In this document: piece after piece, positions 9,310 to 18,243 of the stretch
Layout: every line of letters starts with the position of its first letter
How positions within the stretch are numbered: position 1 is the stretch's first letter
DNA from: Plantibacter sp. ME-Dv--P-122b
Lineage (GTDB): Bacteria; Actinomycetota; Actinomycetes; Actinomycetales; Microbacteriaceae
DNA: 64,000 nucleotides
Assembly (NCBI RefSeq): GCF_030209375.1
Contig: NZ_JARVSC010000003.1
Coordinates: 744,001-808,000 of the forward strand
Reading direction: 5' to 3'
Translations under genes and position numbers: made by a program
The notes under the pieces: generated by a model
Databases searched by the model: none
What the model was told of the DNA's origin: nothing
The model's input: only the letters and a program-made list of their open reading frames with translations

Positions 9310-9359
9310 CGCATCGCAGCAAGAACGCCCCGCACCGTCGCGGGAGATTGGAAGACACC

Positions 9360-9392
9360 ATGTCGCACTGCAGCGGCGGAGGCTCCGCATGA
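9360..9392 (+). CDS. Possible 10-codon leader peptide
   Basis: A tiny reading frame, MSHCSGGGSA, starts at an ATG with a GGAAG upstream and ends in a TGA that overlaps the ATG of the permease gene (ATGA). It could couple translation into the permease or be chance. No conservation data are available. Confidence 0.25.
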   Translation: MSHCSGGGSA

Positions 9393-10321
9393 GCGCGCTG
9401 AACGAGCTCGGGCAGCTCGCCAAGCACCGCGGACCCGCAACCAAGGCGGAGCGCCGCGACGGGAAGGCGGCCTTCGTCTTCCTGCTCCCGTGGCTCCTCG
9501 GCCTGGCGGTCATCACCCTCATCCCGATCATCGCCTCGCTGTACCTGTCGTTCACCGACTACAGCCTGCTCGAGAGCCCGAACTGGATCGGCATCGAGAA
9601 CTACCTGCGCATGTTCGAGGACCCGCGCCTGCTCAACTCGCTCCGGGTCACCTTCACCTACGTACTCGTCGGCACGCCTCTGCAGTTGATCCTCGCACTG
9701 CTCGTCGCGATGCTGCTCGACAAGGGCATCCGCGGACTGCCGATCTACCGCTCGGTGTTCTACCTGCCCTCGCTGCTCGGCGCGTCCGTCGCCGTCGCCA
9801 TCCTGTGGCGGCAGATGTTCGGCACCTCGGGGCTCGTGAACCAGTTCCTGTCCCTCTTCGGCATCGAGGGCATGGGGTGGATCTCGAACCCGGACACGGC
9901 GCTCAGCACGATCATCCTGCTGCACGTGTGGACGTTCGGTGCGCCGATGATCATCTTCCTCGCCGGCCTCCGCCAGATCCCGGCGATGTACTACGAGGCG
10001 GCCCAGGTCGACGGGGCGGGCGCGTTCAAGCGCTTCTTCCACATCACGCTGCCGCTGCTCAGCCCGATCATCTTCTTCAACCTCGTGCTCGGGATCATCG
10101 GTGCGTTCCAGTCCTTCACGCAGGCGTTCATCGTCTCCGGCGGCAGCGGCGGCCCCTCCGACTCGACCATGTTCTACACGCTGTACCTCTACCAGCGTGG
10201 CTTCGCGAACTTCGACATGGGGTACGCATCGGCCATGGCCTGGCTCCTCCTCCTCATCATCGCGGCCTTCACCGCGATCAACTTCATCGCTTCGAAGTAC
10301 TGGGTGTTCTATGACGACTGA
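9389..10321 (+). CDS. Carbohydrate ABC transporter permease (MalF-like)
   Basis: A 310-residue inner-membrane protein with about six transmembrane segments (first: FVFLLPWLLGLAVITLIPII). The EAA loop that contacts the ATPase is visible as EAAQVDGAGAFKRFF near residue 205. A GGAGG lies before the ATG. An open frame continues far upstream, but the family length and the ribosome-binding site fix this start. It overlaps the second permease by 11 bp. The nearest matching binding protein is at 5586. Confidence 0.92.
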   Translation: MSALNELGQLAKHRGPATKAERRDGKAAFVFLLPWLLGLAVITLIPIIASLYLSFTDYSLLESPNWIGIENYLRMFEDPRLLNSLRVTFTYVLVGTPLQLILALLVAMLLDKGIRGLPIYRSVFYLPSLLGASVAVAILWRQMFGTSGLVNQFLSLFGIEGMGWISNPDTALSTIILLHVWTFGAPMIIFLAGLRQIPAMYYEAAQVDGAGAFKRFFHITLPLLSPIIFFNLVLGIIGAFQSFTQAFIVSGGSGGPSDSTMFYTLYLYQRGFANFDMGYASAMAWLLLLIIAAFTAINFIASKYWVFYDD

Positions 10322-11261
10322 TCTCGGGCGACGTCCCGCCACTGTCACGCAAGCCATCACCACCGACCCCTCGGGTCGGCGGCGGCGCCGCAACGACGAC
10401 GACTTCGTCGCCGTGAAGCAGCGCTACCTGCGACGCGAACGCCTCCGCGGCTTCGGGAAGCACCTCCTCCTGCTCGCCCTCTGCTTCGTCCTGCTCTACC
10501 CGCTCATCTGGATGGTCGTCAGCTCGCTGCGTCCCTCCGACGAGATCTTCCGGGAGCCGGGCATCGTCCTCGACTCGCTCGAGGTGCAGAACTACGTCGA
10601 CGGGTGGAACGCCCTCGCCTTCCCGTTCTGGCACTACCTGGTGAACTCGGCCCTGGTGACGCTCGGCGCGATCCTCGGGACCCTGTTCTCCTGCTCGCTC
10701 GCCGCCTACGCGTTCGCCCGGCTGCAGTTCCGCGGGCGCAACGTCTTCTTCGCACTCATGCTCATCACGATCATGCTGCCGTTCCACGTGGTGATCGTGC
10801 CGCAGTACATCATGTTCAACCAGCTCGGCTGGGTGAACACGTTCCTCCCGCTGATCGTGCCGAAGTTCCTCGCCACCGACGCCTTCTTCGTCTTCCTCAT
10901 GGTGCAGTTCATCCGGGGGATCCCGAAGGAGCTCGACGAGGCGGCCCGACTCGACGGCGCCGGACACGGCCGGATCTTCTTCCAGATCATCCTGCCGCTC
11001 ATGAAGCCGGCGCTCGCGACGGCGGCGATCTTCACCTTCGTGTGGACGTTCAACGACTTCTTCGGAGCACTCCTCTACCTGAACACACCGGACATGTGGA
11101 CCGTGCCGCTCGCACTCCGCAACTTCCTCGACGCGCAGGGCAAGTCGAACTTCGGCCCGCTGTTCGCGATGTCGATCGTGTCCCTCCTCCCGGTGTTCAT
11201 CGCCTTCCTCATCGGGCAGAAGTTCCTCATCAAAGGCATCGCGACGACGGGAATCAAATGA
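10311..11261 (+). CDS. Carbohydrate ABC transporter permease (MalG-like)
   Basis: A 316-residue permease. After a basic N-terminus (GRRRRRNDDDF) come six membrane segments, starting LLLLALCFVLLYPLIWMVV; the EAA motif is DEAARLDGAGHGRIFF near residue 215. It starts inside the end of the preceding permease and overlaps the next gene by 4 bases (ATGA), so the importer and catabolic enzymes are co-transcribed. The ATPase must come from elsewhere, as with the shared MsiK-type ATPases of actinobacteria. Confidence 0.92.
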   Translation: MTTDLGRRPATVTQAITTDPSGRRRRRNDDDFVAVKQRYLRRERLRGFGKHLLLLALCFVLLYPLIWMVVSSLRPSDEIFREPGIVLDSLEVQNYVDGWNALAFPFWHYLVNSALVTLGAILGTLFSCSLAAYAFARLQFRGRNVFFALMLITIMLPFHVVIVPQYIMFNQLGWVNTFLPLIVPKFLATDAFFVFLMVQFIRGIPKELDEAARLDGAGHGRIFFQIILPLMKPALATAAIFTFVWTFNDFFGALLYLNTPDMWTVPLALRNFLDAQGKSNFGPLFAMSIVSLLPVFIAFLIGQKFLIKGIATTGIK

Positions 11262-12637
11262 CCTCCTCACCCTCCACCGGGCCGAACGACGGCCGACGGA
11301 CCCGCTACGCCCTCGTCGGCACCGGATCCCGCGCCGAGATGTACCTCGACGCCATCGCGACGGCGCACGCCGACGTGGCGGAACTCGTCGCCCTCGCCGA
11401 CGTGAACCCCGGGCGCCTCGCGCACTACCAGGCCAGGGCCACCGCTACGGGCTCCGCGCCCGTCCCCGGCTACCACCCCGACGACCTCGAGTCGATGATC
11501 GGCGAGCGGTCCGTCGACCGGATCATCGTGACGACGCCCGACCACACGCACGCCGACCTCATCGTGCGCGCACTCGACGCCGGGACCGATGTCGTGGTCG
11601 AGAAGCCGATCACGATCGACGACGCCGGGTGCCGCCGCATCTCCGAGGCCGTCGATCGCACCGGCCGGTCGGTCGTCGTCACGTTCAACTACCGCTACTC
11701 GCCGCGGAACAGCGCCCTGAAGCAGCTCATCCAGGACGGTGTCGTCGGTCGGGTCACCTCGGTCGACTTCGAGTGGACGCTCGACACCTCGCACGGCGCC
11801 GACTACTTCCGGCGTTGGCACCGCGAGAAGCGCAACTCGGGCGGTTTGCTCGTGCACAAGTCGTCGCACCACTTCGACCTCGTGAACTGGTGGATCGACG
11901 GCACGCCCGCGAAGGTCTACGCGGCCGGAGGGCTGCGGTTCTACGGCGGTGCGGACGAGGGCGTCGCCGAGCACTACCGCCTCGAGCGGAGCGCGGGGAA
12001 CGACCCGTTCGGCCTCGACCTGGCAGCCGACCCGCGCCTCGACGCCCTCTACGGCGCCCCGAGCGCGCACGACGGCTACCGACGGGACCTCGACGTCTTC
12101 GCGCCCGGGATCACCATCGAGGACAACCTCGCCGTGATCGTCGAGTACTCGGACGGCGTGCCGCTCACCTACTCCCTCAACGCGCACAGCCCTTTCGAGG
12201 GCTACCGCGTCGTCGTCAACGGCACCCTCGGCCGGGTCGAGCTGGAGGTGATCGAGCGGAGCGCCGTGCTCACGGACACCGACGGCGGCACCGTCGTCGA
12301 CCCGACCGCCCATCCCGAACTGTCCGCCCCCGACCCGCTCCGGCCGGGCGGCGCGCGCCTGATCCTGCAGCGCCACTGGGAGCGCGCCGAGGAGATCGCG
12401 ATCCCCGAGGGGACCGGCGGCCACGGCGGCGGCGACGAGATCCTCCTGAGCGACGTCTTCCGCGGACCGGGAGCCGACCCGCTCGGCCGGCCGAGCGACT
12501 CCCTCGACGGCTTCCGCGCGATCGCCGTCGGCATCCTCGGCAACCGGTCGCTGCGGAGCGGCGACGCCGTCCGCGTGTCCGACGTCGACTTCGGCGTGTC
12601 CCTCGATCGTGGCCTCAGCGCCCGGCAGGACGCCTGA
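11258..12637 (+). CDS. Gfo/Idh/MocA-family oxidoreductase
   Basis: A 459-residue NAD(P)-dependent dehydrogenase. The nucleotide-binding turn VGTGSRAEMYL is near residue 22, the EKPITI motif (conserved Lys) near 113, and the second half-domain contains the typical RWHREKRNSGGLLVHKSSHH stretch with a probable catalytic His. Starts with ATGA overlap on the permease gene and is followed by the SDR gene with a 1-base overlap. Probably oxidises or isomerises the imported sugar or sugar acid; the exact substrate is unknown. At 459 residues it is longer than the usual 330-400. Confidence 0.85.
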   Translation: MTSSPSTGPNDGRRTRYALVGTGSRAEMYLDAIATAHADVAELVALADVNPGRLAHYQARATATGSAPVPGYHPDDLESMIGERSVDRIIVTTPDHTHADLIVRALDAGTDVVVEKPITIDDAGCRRISEAVDRTGRSVVVTFNYRYSPRNSALKQLIQDGVVGRVTSVDFEWTLDTSHGADYFRRWHREKRNSGGLLVHKSSHHFDLVNWWIDGTPAKVYAAGGLRFYGGADEGVAEHYRLERSAGNDPFGLDLAADPRLDALYGAPSAHDGYRRDLDVFAPGITIEDNLAVIVEYSDGVPLTYSLNAHSPFEGYRVVVNGTLGRVELEVIERSAVLTDTDGGTVVDPTAHPELSAPDPLRPGGARLILQRHWERAEEIAIPEGTGGHGGGDEILLSDVFRGPGADPLGRPSDSLDGFRAIAVGILGNRSLRSGDAVRVSDVDFGVSLDRGLSARQDA

Positions 12638-13560
12638 TGGCGCGCGTACTCGTCACCGGGTCGTCCGGTCGGCTCGGTCGCAGCGTCGTCCAGGCCCTCG
12701 TCGACGCCGGCTCCGAGGTCGTCGCGGTCGACAGCGCCACGAGTCCGGGCAGCCCGGCGGCCAGCACCGAACGCGTCGACCTCACCGACATCGGCTCCTG
12801 CTACGCCGTCATCGCGAAGCACCGCCCGGACGCGGTGGTCCACCTCGCGGCGATCGCCGTCCCCTTCAGCGCCCCGGAGCACGTCATCCTGCGGACGAAC
12901 ACCCTGCTCGCCTTCAACGTCGTGCGCGCAGCGGTCGATCTCGGGACGACCCGGATCGTGACCGCGTCGAGCCCGACCGTGATCGGCTACGGGTCGCCGG
13001 CCGGCTGGACCCCGGAGCGACTCCCGCTCGACGAACGGGTCACGCCGAAACCGTGGAACGCGTACGCGCTGTCGAAGCTGTTCGCCGAGCAGCTGACCGC
13101 GTCGGTCGCCGCCGAGCGCGGTGACGACATCGCCGTCGCGGCGTTCCGACCGTGTTACGTCATCTCCCCCGAGGAGTGGCGCGGTGCACTCACCCAACAG
13201 GGCCACACGGTGCACGAACGGATCGCCCGCCCGGAGCTCGCCGCGCCATCGTTGTTCAACTACCTGGACGCGCGCGACGCCGGCGCGTTCGTGGTGCGGC
13301 TCCTCGAGGCCATGGGCGGTGTCGAGAACGCGCAGAGCTACTTCGTCGGTGCCTCCGACGCCCTGGCCGAACGCCCGCTCGCGGAGCTCCTCCCCGAGTT
13401 CTTCCCCGCGACGACCGGCCTCGCCGCGGAGCTCACCGGTGACCGCCCCGCATTCTCCATCGGGAAGGCGGAGCGCCTCCTCGGCTGGCGCCCGACGCAT
13501 CGCTGGCGCACCGAACTCACCTCATCCACCCCCCTGCTCGACCGACTGGAGACCGTATGA
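12637..13560 (+). CDS. NAD-dependent epimerase/dehydratase-family SDR, probable uronate dehydrogenase
   Basis: A 307-residue extended SDR. VLVTGSSGRLGR at residues 4-15 is the NAD-binding glycine motif, and YALSK near residue 145 carries the catalytic Tyr and Lys. The short size and neighbours (aldarate-type dehydratase, KDG dehydratase, semialdehyde dehydrogenase) match uronate dehydrogenases, which oxidise glucuronate or galacturonate to the aldaro-lactone. A sugar epimerase remains possible. A relative lies at 61437. Coupled at both ends to its neighbours. Confidence 0.75.
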   Translation: MARVLVTGSSGRLGRSVVQALVDAGSEVVAVDSATSPGSPAASTERVDLTDIGSCYAVIAKHRPDAVVHLAAIAVPFSAPEHVILRTNTLLAFNVVRAAVDLGTTRIVTASSPTVIGYGSPAGWTPERLPLDERVTPKPWNAYALSKLFAEQLTASVAAERGDDIAVAAFRPCYVISPEEWRGALTQQGHTVHERIARPELAAPSLFNYLDARDAGAFVVRLLEAMGGVENAQSYFVGASDALAERPLAELLPEFFPATTGLAAELTGDRPAFSIGKAERLLGWRPTHRWRTELTSSTPLLDRLETV

Positions 13561-14495
13561 CCACCCCGCTCGCCTTCGACGGCGTCCTCTTCTTCCCGGT
13601 CACGCCGTTCGCCCCGGACGGCACCGTCGACCACGGGCTGCTCGCCGAACACCTCACGTCCCGGCTGTCCTGGAACCCCGGCGCCGTGTTCCCCGCCTGC
13701 GGCACGGGCGAGTTCCACGCCCTCGCCGCAGAGGAGGTCCGCGAGGTCGTCGCCACGACCGTGTCCACGGTCGCCGGTGCGGTGCCCGTCGTCGCCGGGA
13801 CCGGCGGTCCACTCGGCCACGCGATCGCCTGCGCTCGCTCCGCGGAGGTGTCGGGCGCCGACGCGCTGCTGATCCTGCCGCCGTACCTCGTCGCCGGCCC
13901 GATCGACGGCACGGTCGCGTACATCGAGGCGATCCTCGCCGCCACGTCGCTGCCGGTCATCGTCTACCACCGCGGCACCGCCCAGTATTCGGCTGCGGCG
14001 ATGCGTCGACTCGTCGAGCACCCGCAGGTGGTCGGGTTCAAGGACGGCAGCGGCGACGTCGCCCTCGCCCAGGAGATCGTCAGTGCGGTGCATGCCGCCG
14101 GCCGCGAGGACTTCTTGTTCTTCAACGGACTCCTCACCGCCGAGCTCAGCCAGCGCGCCTACCGGGCCCTCGGCATCCCGCTCTACTCCTCGGCGAGCTT
14201 CGCGATGGCCCCGGCGATCGCGGACGCCTTCTACCGCGCCTACCGCGACGACGACCAGACGTCGATGGAACGCCTGCTCACCGGGTACTACGCACCGCTC
14301 GTCCGACTGCGCGACGAGACGCCCGGGTTCGGCGTCTCCCTGATCAAGGCGGGCATCCGTCGCGAGGGGCTGCCCGTCGGACCGGTGCGCGCACCGCTCG
14401 TCGACCCGTCGCCGGCGCAGCTCGAGCGGCTGGGATCGATCATCGACGCCGGGCTCGCCCTCGTCGAGTCGACGCGAACGCTGACGGATGCCTGA
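13557..14495 (+). CDS. kdgD: 5-dehydro-4-deoxyglucarate dehydratase
   Basis: A 312-residue class I aldolase-fold enzyme of the DapA superfamily. The Schiff-base Lys162 is in GFKDGSGD and the assisting Tyr137 in VIVYHRG; FPACGTGEF near residue 45-53 is characteristic of the dehydratase that converts 5-dehydro-4-deoxy-D-glucarate to 2,5-dioxopentanoate with loss of CO2 and water. Overlaps the SDR gene by 4 bases and the next dehydratase gene by 8. Confidence 0.9.
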   Translation: MTTPLAFDGVLFFPVTPFAPDGTVDHGLLAEHLTSRLSWNPGAVFPACGTGEFHALAAEEVREVVATTVSTVAGAVPVVAGTGGPLGHAIACARSAEVSGADALLILPPYLVAGPIDGTVAYIEAILAATSLPVIVYHRGTAQYSAAAMRRLVEHPQVVGFKDGSGDVALAQEIVSAVHAAGREDFLFFNGLLTAELSQRAYRALGIPLYSSASFAMAPAIADAFYRAYRDDDQTSMERLLTGYYAPLVRLRDETPGFGVSLIKAGIRREGLPVGPVRAPLVDPSPAQLERLGSIIDAGLALVESTRTLTDA

Positions 14496-15603
14496 GCCAC
14501 GACCCGAGCCCTCCTGGGCCGACGACTGCATCGCGAGTGTCACGACGGGTCTCCGACGGGTCCCGCTGCCGAGGCCGTGGGGGCCGGACGTCACCACGAT
14601 CGACCTCATCGAGGTGACGGTCACGACCGTCGGGGGGCGCGTCGGGCACGGCTTCAGCTGGACGCCCACCATCGGCGGGGCTGCCGTCGAGGCCATGCTG
14701 CGCTCCGACATCGCGCCACGCGCCGTCGGTTCCGGCCTCGACCCCGAGGTCCAGTGGGACGAACTCTGGTGGCAGCTCCACGAGGCCGGGTCCGCCGGAG
14801 TCACGACGTTCGCGCTCGCCGGGCTCGACCTCGCGCTCTGGGACCTCCGGGCGCGGACGGAGCGTGCCTCATTGGGCGGCCTCCTGACCCGGCTCGGACG
14901 TCGGCCGCGGCCGCAGGTCGAGGTCTACGGCAGCGGGGTCAACCTCCACTACCCGCTCGAGGACCTCGTGGAGCAGGCGCGCCGATGGGTCGGGCTCGGC
15001 TACGACGCGGTCAAGATGAAGGTCGGCGGGCCGGACCTCGCGGTCGACGTCGACCGGGTGGCGGCCGTCCGCGACGTCATCGGGCCGGACCGCCGACTCA
15101 TGATCGACGCCAACCAGCGCTGGGACCTGCGTCGAGCGCTCGCCGCCGCGTCCGCACTCGAGCGGTTCCAGCCGGCCTGGCTGGAGGAACCGTTGCTGTC
15201 GGACGACCTCGCCGCCCACATCGAGCTCCGTCGGGAGACGGCCATCCCGATCGCCGTCGGCGAGAGCATCCACTCCGTGTGGCGGTTCCGCGAGTGGCTC
15301 GACGCCGGGGCGGCCGACATCCTGCAGCCGAACGTGATACGCGTCGGCGGCATCACCCCGTTCCTCCGCATCGCCGACGAAGCGACCACCCGCGGGGCCA
15401 CCGTGCACCCCCACCTGCTCCCGGAACTGTCCGGCCAGCTCGCCCCCTTCCTCCCCGAGGGTTCGCTCGTCGAAGCCGTGGATGGAGCGATGTTCGCGGA
15501 GCTCGGCATCCTCGCCGGCCCCGGCCCGATCGACATCCAGGGACCGACCCTCACCACCACCGACCGGCCCGGTCTGGGCCTCGACCTCCGGAGCACCAGA
15601 TGA
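14488..15603 (+). CDS. Mandelate racemase/enolase-superfamily sugar-acid dehydratase
   Basis: A 371-residue member of the mandelate racemase/muconate lactonising group. Catalytic KMK (Lys176/Lys178) in YDAVKMKVGG, metal ligands Asp207 (MIDANQRWD), Glu233 (WLEEP) and Glu259 (VGESIH), and a His near 308 (VHPHLLPE) are all present. In this cluster it should dehydrate an aldarate or aldonate to the keto-deoxy acid used by the KDG dehydratase encoded upstream. Exact sugar acid unknown. Confidence 0.85.
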   Translation: MPEPRPEPSWADDCIASVTTGLRRVPLPRPWGPDVTTIDLIEVTVTTVGGRVGHGFSWTPTIGGAAVEAMLRSDIAPRAVGSGLDPEVQWDELWWQLHEAGSAGVTTFALAGLDLALWDLRARTERASLGGLLTRLGRRPRPQVEVYGSGVNLHYPLEDLVEQARRWVGLGYDAVKMKVGGPDLAVDVDRVAAVRDVIGPDRRLMIDANQRWDLRRALAAASALERFQPAWLEEPLLSDDLAAHIELRRETAIPIAVGESIHSVWRFREWLDAGAADILQPNVIRVGGITPFLRIADEATTRGATVHPHLLPELSGQLAPFLPEGSLVEAVDGAMFAELGILAGPGPIDIQGPTLTTTDRPGLGLDLRSTR

Positions 15604-17048
15604 CCACCCTCGACGAACTCGCGACGACCACCGCGACCGCTGCGGCAGCGGCGCCCGCCGTCGCCGCCTCCTCCCCCGCCACCCGTGCCGCCTGGCTGCG
15701 CGCCGCCGCCGACGCCCTCGATGCGAACGTCGACGAGCTGGTCGGGATCGCCGACCGGGAGACCCGCCTCGGCCGTCCGCGACTCACCGGAGAGGTCGGC
15801 CGCACCAGTGGTCAGCTCCGCCTCTTCGCGGACGTCGTGCTCGACGGCGCCTTCCACGAGGCGATCATCGACCACGCGGTCCCCGACGCGACCCCGCCGC
15901 GGCCCGACCTCCGTCGCATCCTCCGCCCCATCGGACCGGTCGCGGTCTTCTCCGCCTCGAACTTCCCCTTCGCCTTCTCGGTGGCCGGGGGCGACACGGC
16001 GTCCGCGCTCGCAGCCGGGAACCCCGTCGTCGTGAAGGCCCACTCCGGGCACCTGGACCTGTCGACCCGGGTCGCCGGGATCGTGGCCGCCGCCCTTGAA
16101 GCGGCCGGTGCGCCGCACGGGACGCTGCAGCTCGTCACCGGCCGGGAGACCGGCAGCGCGCTCGTCGTCGACCCGGCGATCGCCGCCGTCGGCTTCACCG
16201 GCTCCGTCGACGGTGGACGCGCGCTGTTCGCACTCGCCGCCGGTCGCGACGACCCGATCCCGTTCTACGGCGAACTCGGGAGCATCAACCCGGTCGTCGT
16301 CACGCCGTCCGCGGCGGACGGCCGAGGCGACGAACTCGCCGCCGGCTTCACCGCTTCCTTCACGCTCGGTGCCGGCCAGTTCTGCACGAAGCCCGGGCTC
16401 GTCTTCGTACCGTTCGACTCGGCGTTCGAGCGCGCGGCCGTCGCCGCCGTCCGGGCCGTGGAGACGACGAGCTCACCGCTCCTGACCGACCGCATCTCGG
16501 AGGGGTTCGGCGTCCTCGTGGGCGCCGCCGCCGCCGACCCGGACGTCGAGGTGCTCGCCGGTGACGCCGGGCAGTCGTCGTCCGACGGGGCCAGCCCGGT
16601 GCTGCTCGCGACGACGGCCGCGGCCGTGGTCGAGCGCGCCGAGACCCTGGCGGAGGAACGCTTCGGCCCCACCTCGCTGCTCGTGCGCTACCGGGACGAG
16701 GCCGAACTGCTCGCCGCGATCCGCGCCCTCCCGGGCAGCCTCACCGGCACCATCCACGCCGACCCCGATGAGGCGATCGACGCGGTCGTCGACGCCCTCG
16801 TCGACCGCTCGGGACGCCTGCTCTTCGGCGGCTGGCCGACCGGTGTCGCGGTGACCTGGTCGCAGCACCACGGCGGCCCGTGGCCGGCGACGACCTCGTT
16901 CCACAGCTCCGTGGGTGCGACGGCCATCCGCCGGTTCCTGCGGCCGATCACCTTCCAGGACGCGCCGGACGCCATCCTCCCCGAAGCGCTGCGCGAGGCG
17001 AACCCGCTCGGCATCCCGCGCCGGGTCGACGGGGTGCAGACCGTCTGA
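15600..17048 (+). CDS. Aldehyde dehydrogenase, probable 2,5-dioxopentanoate dehydrogenase
   Basis: A 482-residue NAD(P)-dependent aldehyde dehydrogenase. It has SASNFPFAFSVAGGDTASAL near residue 120, typical of the alpha-ketoglutaric semialdehyde dehydrogenase subgroup, the general-base Glu in YGELGS, and the catalytic Cys in GAGQFCTKPG. It would oxidise 2,5-dioxopentanoate to 2-oxoglutarate, closing the pathway. Last gene of the operon, ATGA-coupled to the dehydratase and followed by a terminator. Confidence 0.88.
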   Translation: MTTLDELATTTATAAAAAPAVAASSPATRAAWLRAAADALDANVDELVGIADRETRLGRPRLTGEVGRTSGQLRLFADVVLDGAFHEAIIDHAVPDATPPRPDLRRILRPIGPVAVFSASNFPFAFSVAGGDTASALAAGNPVVVKAHSGHLDLSTRVAGIVAAALEAAGAPHGTLQLVTGRETGSALVVDPAIAAVGFTGSVDGGRALFALAAGRDDPIPFYGELGSINPVVVTPSAADGRGDELAAGFTASFTLGAGQFCTKPGLVFVPFDSAFERAAVAAVRAVETTSSPLLTDRISEGFGVLVGAAAADPDVEVLAGDAGQSSSDGASPVLLATTAAAVVERAETLAEERFGPTSLLVRYRDEAELLAAIRALPGSLTGTIHADPDEAIDAVVDALVDRSGRLLFGGWPTGVAVTWSQHHGGPWPATTSFHSSVGATAIRRFLRPITFQDAPDAILPEALREANPLGIPRRVDGVQTV

Positions 17049-17070
17049 TTCCCGGGCCAGGAGGAACGTC

Positions 17071-17105
17071 AATCGGTGCGACCGCTCGACGCGGTCGCAC
17101 CGATT
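17071..17105. terminator. Bidirectional terminator hairpin
   Basis: A perfect 15-bp stem (AATCGGTGCGACCGC / GCGGTCGCACCGATT) with a TCGAC loop between the convergent aldehyde dehydrogenase and M24-like genes. Confidence 0.85.
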
Positions 17106-17112
17106 CGTCCGT

Positions 17113-18243
17113 TCAGCGCTCGAGTTGCACCGGACGCGGTCGGCCGTCGACGACGGTCGTCGGCCAGGCGGGGTCGACCGTGAGGGCCTCGACACCGGCC
17201 GACCCGAGGAGGACGGTGTCCTCGACCTTCGCTCCCGGTGCGGACGGGTTCCAGGCGAACGCCTGACCGAGGGCCACCGTGTCCCGGGCGCCGGGCGTCG
17301 CGCGGGGGTCGCGCCCCGCATAGCCGGCGGCCCCGCCCTGGTGGTGCGCCCGCCACTCCTCGGGCCCGAAGCCGTGGTCGGCGTAGGCGCGCTCGATGTC
17401 GACGAGGACCTCGCCGAGACTCCGGCCGGGCACCGTCGCCCGGAACGCCGTTGCCTCAACCTCGAGGATGCGCTGCTGCCGTTCCTGATCCGCCCGACGT
17501 TCCGCGGAGTCGCCGCCGTCGAACCCGACCCAGCGGGTGACGTTGGCGATGAGCCCGTGACGACGGGCGCACAGGACGACCATCGCTCGCCGACCGAGCG
17601 GCGCGTCCGTCGGGAGCGGGTGTCGGAACCCGAGACGGGAGGCCCCGGCCACGAGGACGACGACCGGGTCCGCCCCGCGCGCGACGACCTCACCGGCGAC
17701 CCGCGCGGCGATCGACCGCTCGGTGTCCGACGGGTCGGCGGCACGCAGGACGGCGGTGAGGACGGCAGCGGCGTCCTGCCCCAGCGACCGGAACCGGCGC
17801 GACTCGGCCGGCAGCAGCACGCGGCGCAGGGACCGCAGCTCGCCGTCGACAGCGGACTCGTCGAGCGCCCCCGCGTCGTCGAGCGCTTGGAACCACGGCC
17901 GCTCGACGATCGACACGTCGGCCGGAAGCTCCTCGGCCACCAATCGCCCGGTCTCGTTGTCGGTGACGCGCACCTCGTCGCGGTCGCGGGTCACCCGTAC
18001 GGTGACGATCGGATCGGCGGCGAGGCTCACGTGGGCGCGGGCTCCGTCGAGGTACCAGGTCACCGCGGCCGCGGAGCGGAGGACGACGGACTCGGCCCCG
18101 TGACGGTCGAGCAGCTCGTGCACGGCCGCGCGCTTCCGGGCCCGGTCTGCTGCATCGGGGGCGCCGGTTTCCGGGTCGCTCGGCCGGGTCGCCGCGACCG
18201 GTTGCAGGAGGGCGGCGTCGCCGACCGTTCCTGCGGGGTTCAC
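17113..18243 (-). CDS. M24 peptidase-fold protein with missing metal ligands
   Basis: A 376-residue protein with the layout of the M24 (aminopeptidase P/prolidase/creatinase) family: an N-terminal creatinase-like domain to about residue 165 and a pita-bread domain after it. Of the five usual metal ligands, the two Asp positions read Cys and Asn (VLCARRHGLIANVTRWVGF), and the first Glu reads Asn (FAWNPSAPG); a His (HHQGG) and the last Glu (KVEDTV) remain. It is therefore unlikely to be a two-metal peptidase and may be a creatinase-like metal-free hydrolase or a binding protein. Overlaps the upstream Gfo/PmoA gene by 4 bases. Confidence 0.7.
   Translation of the reverse strand: MNPAGTVGDAALLQPVAATRPSDPETGAPDAADRARKRAAVHELLDRHGAESVVLRSAAAVTWYLDGARAHVSLAADPIVTVRVTRDRDEVRVTDNETGRLVAEELPADVSIVERPWFQALDDAGALDESAVDGELRSLRRVLLPAESRRFRSLGQDAAAVLTAVLRAADPSDTERSIAARVAGEVVARGADPVVVLVAGASRLGFRHPLPTDAPLGRRAMVVLCARRHGLIANVTRWVGFDGGDSAERRADQERQQRILEVEATAFRATVPGRSLGEVLVDIERAYADHGFGPEEWRAHHQGGAAGYAGRDPRATPGARDTVALGQAFAWNPSAPGAKVEDTVLLGSAGVEALTVDPAWPTTVVDGRPRPVQLER

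Noticed and set aside
8126-9388. Upstream extension of the first permease frame by over 400 codons
   Set aside because: The extension is antisense to the LacI gene; the permease has a good ribosome-binding site and family-like N-terminus at 9389.
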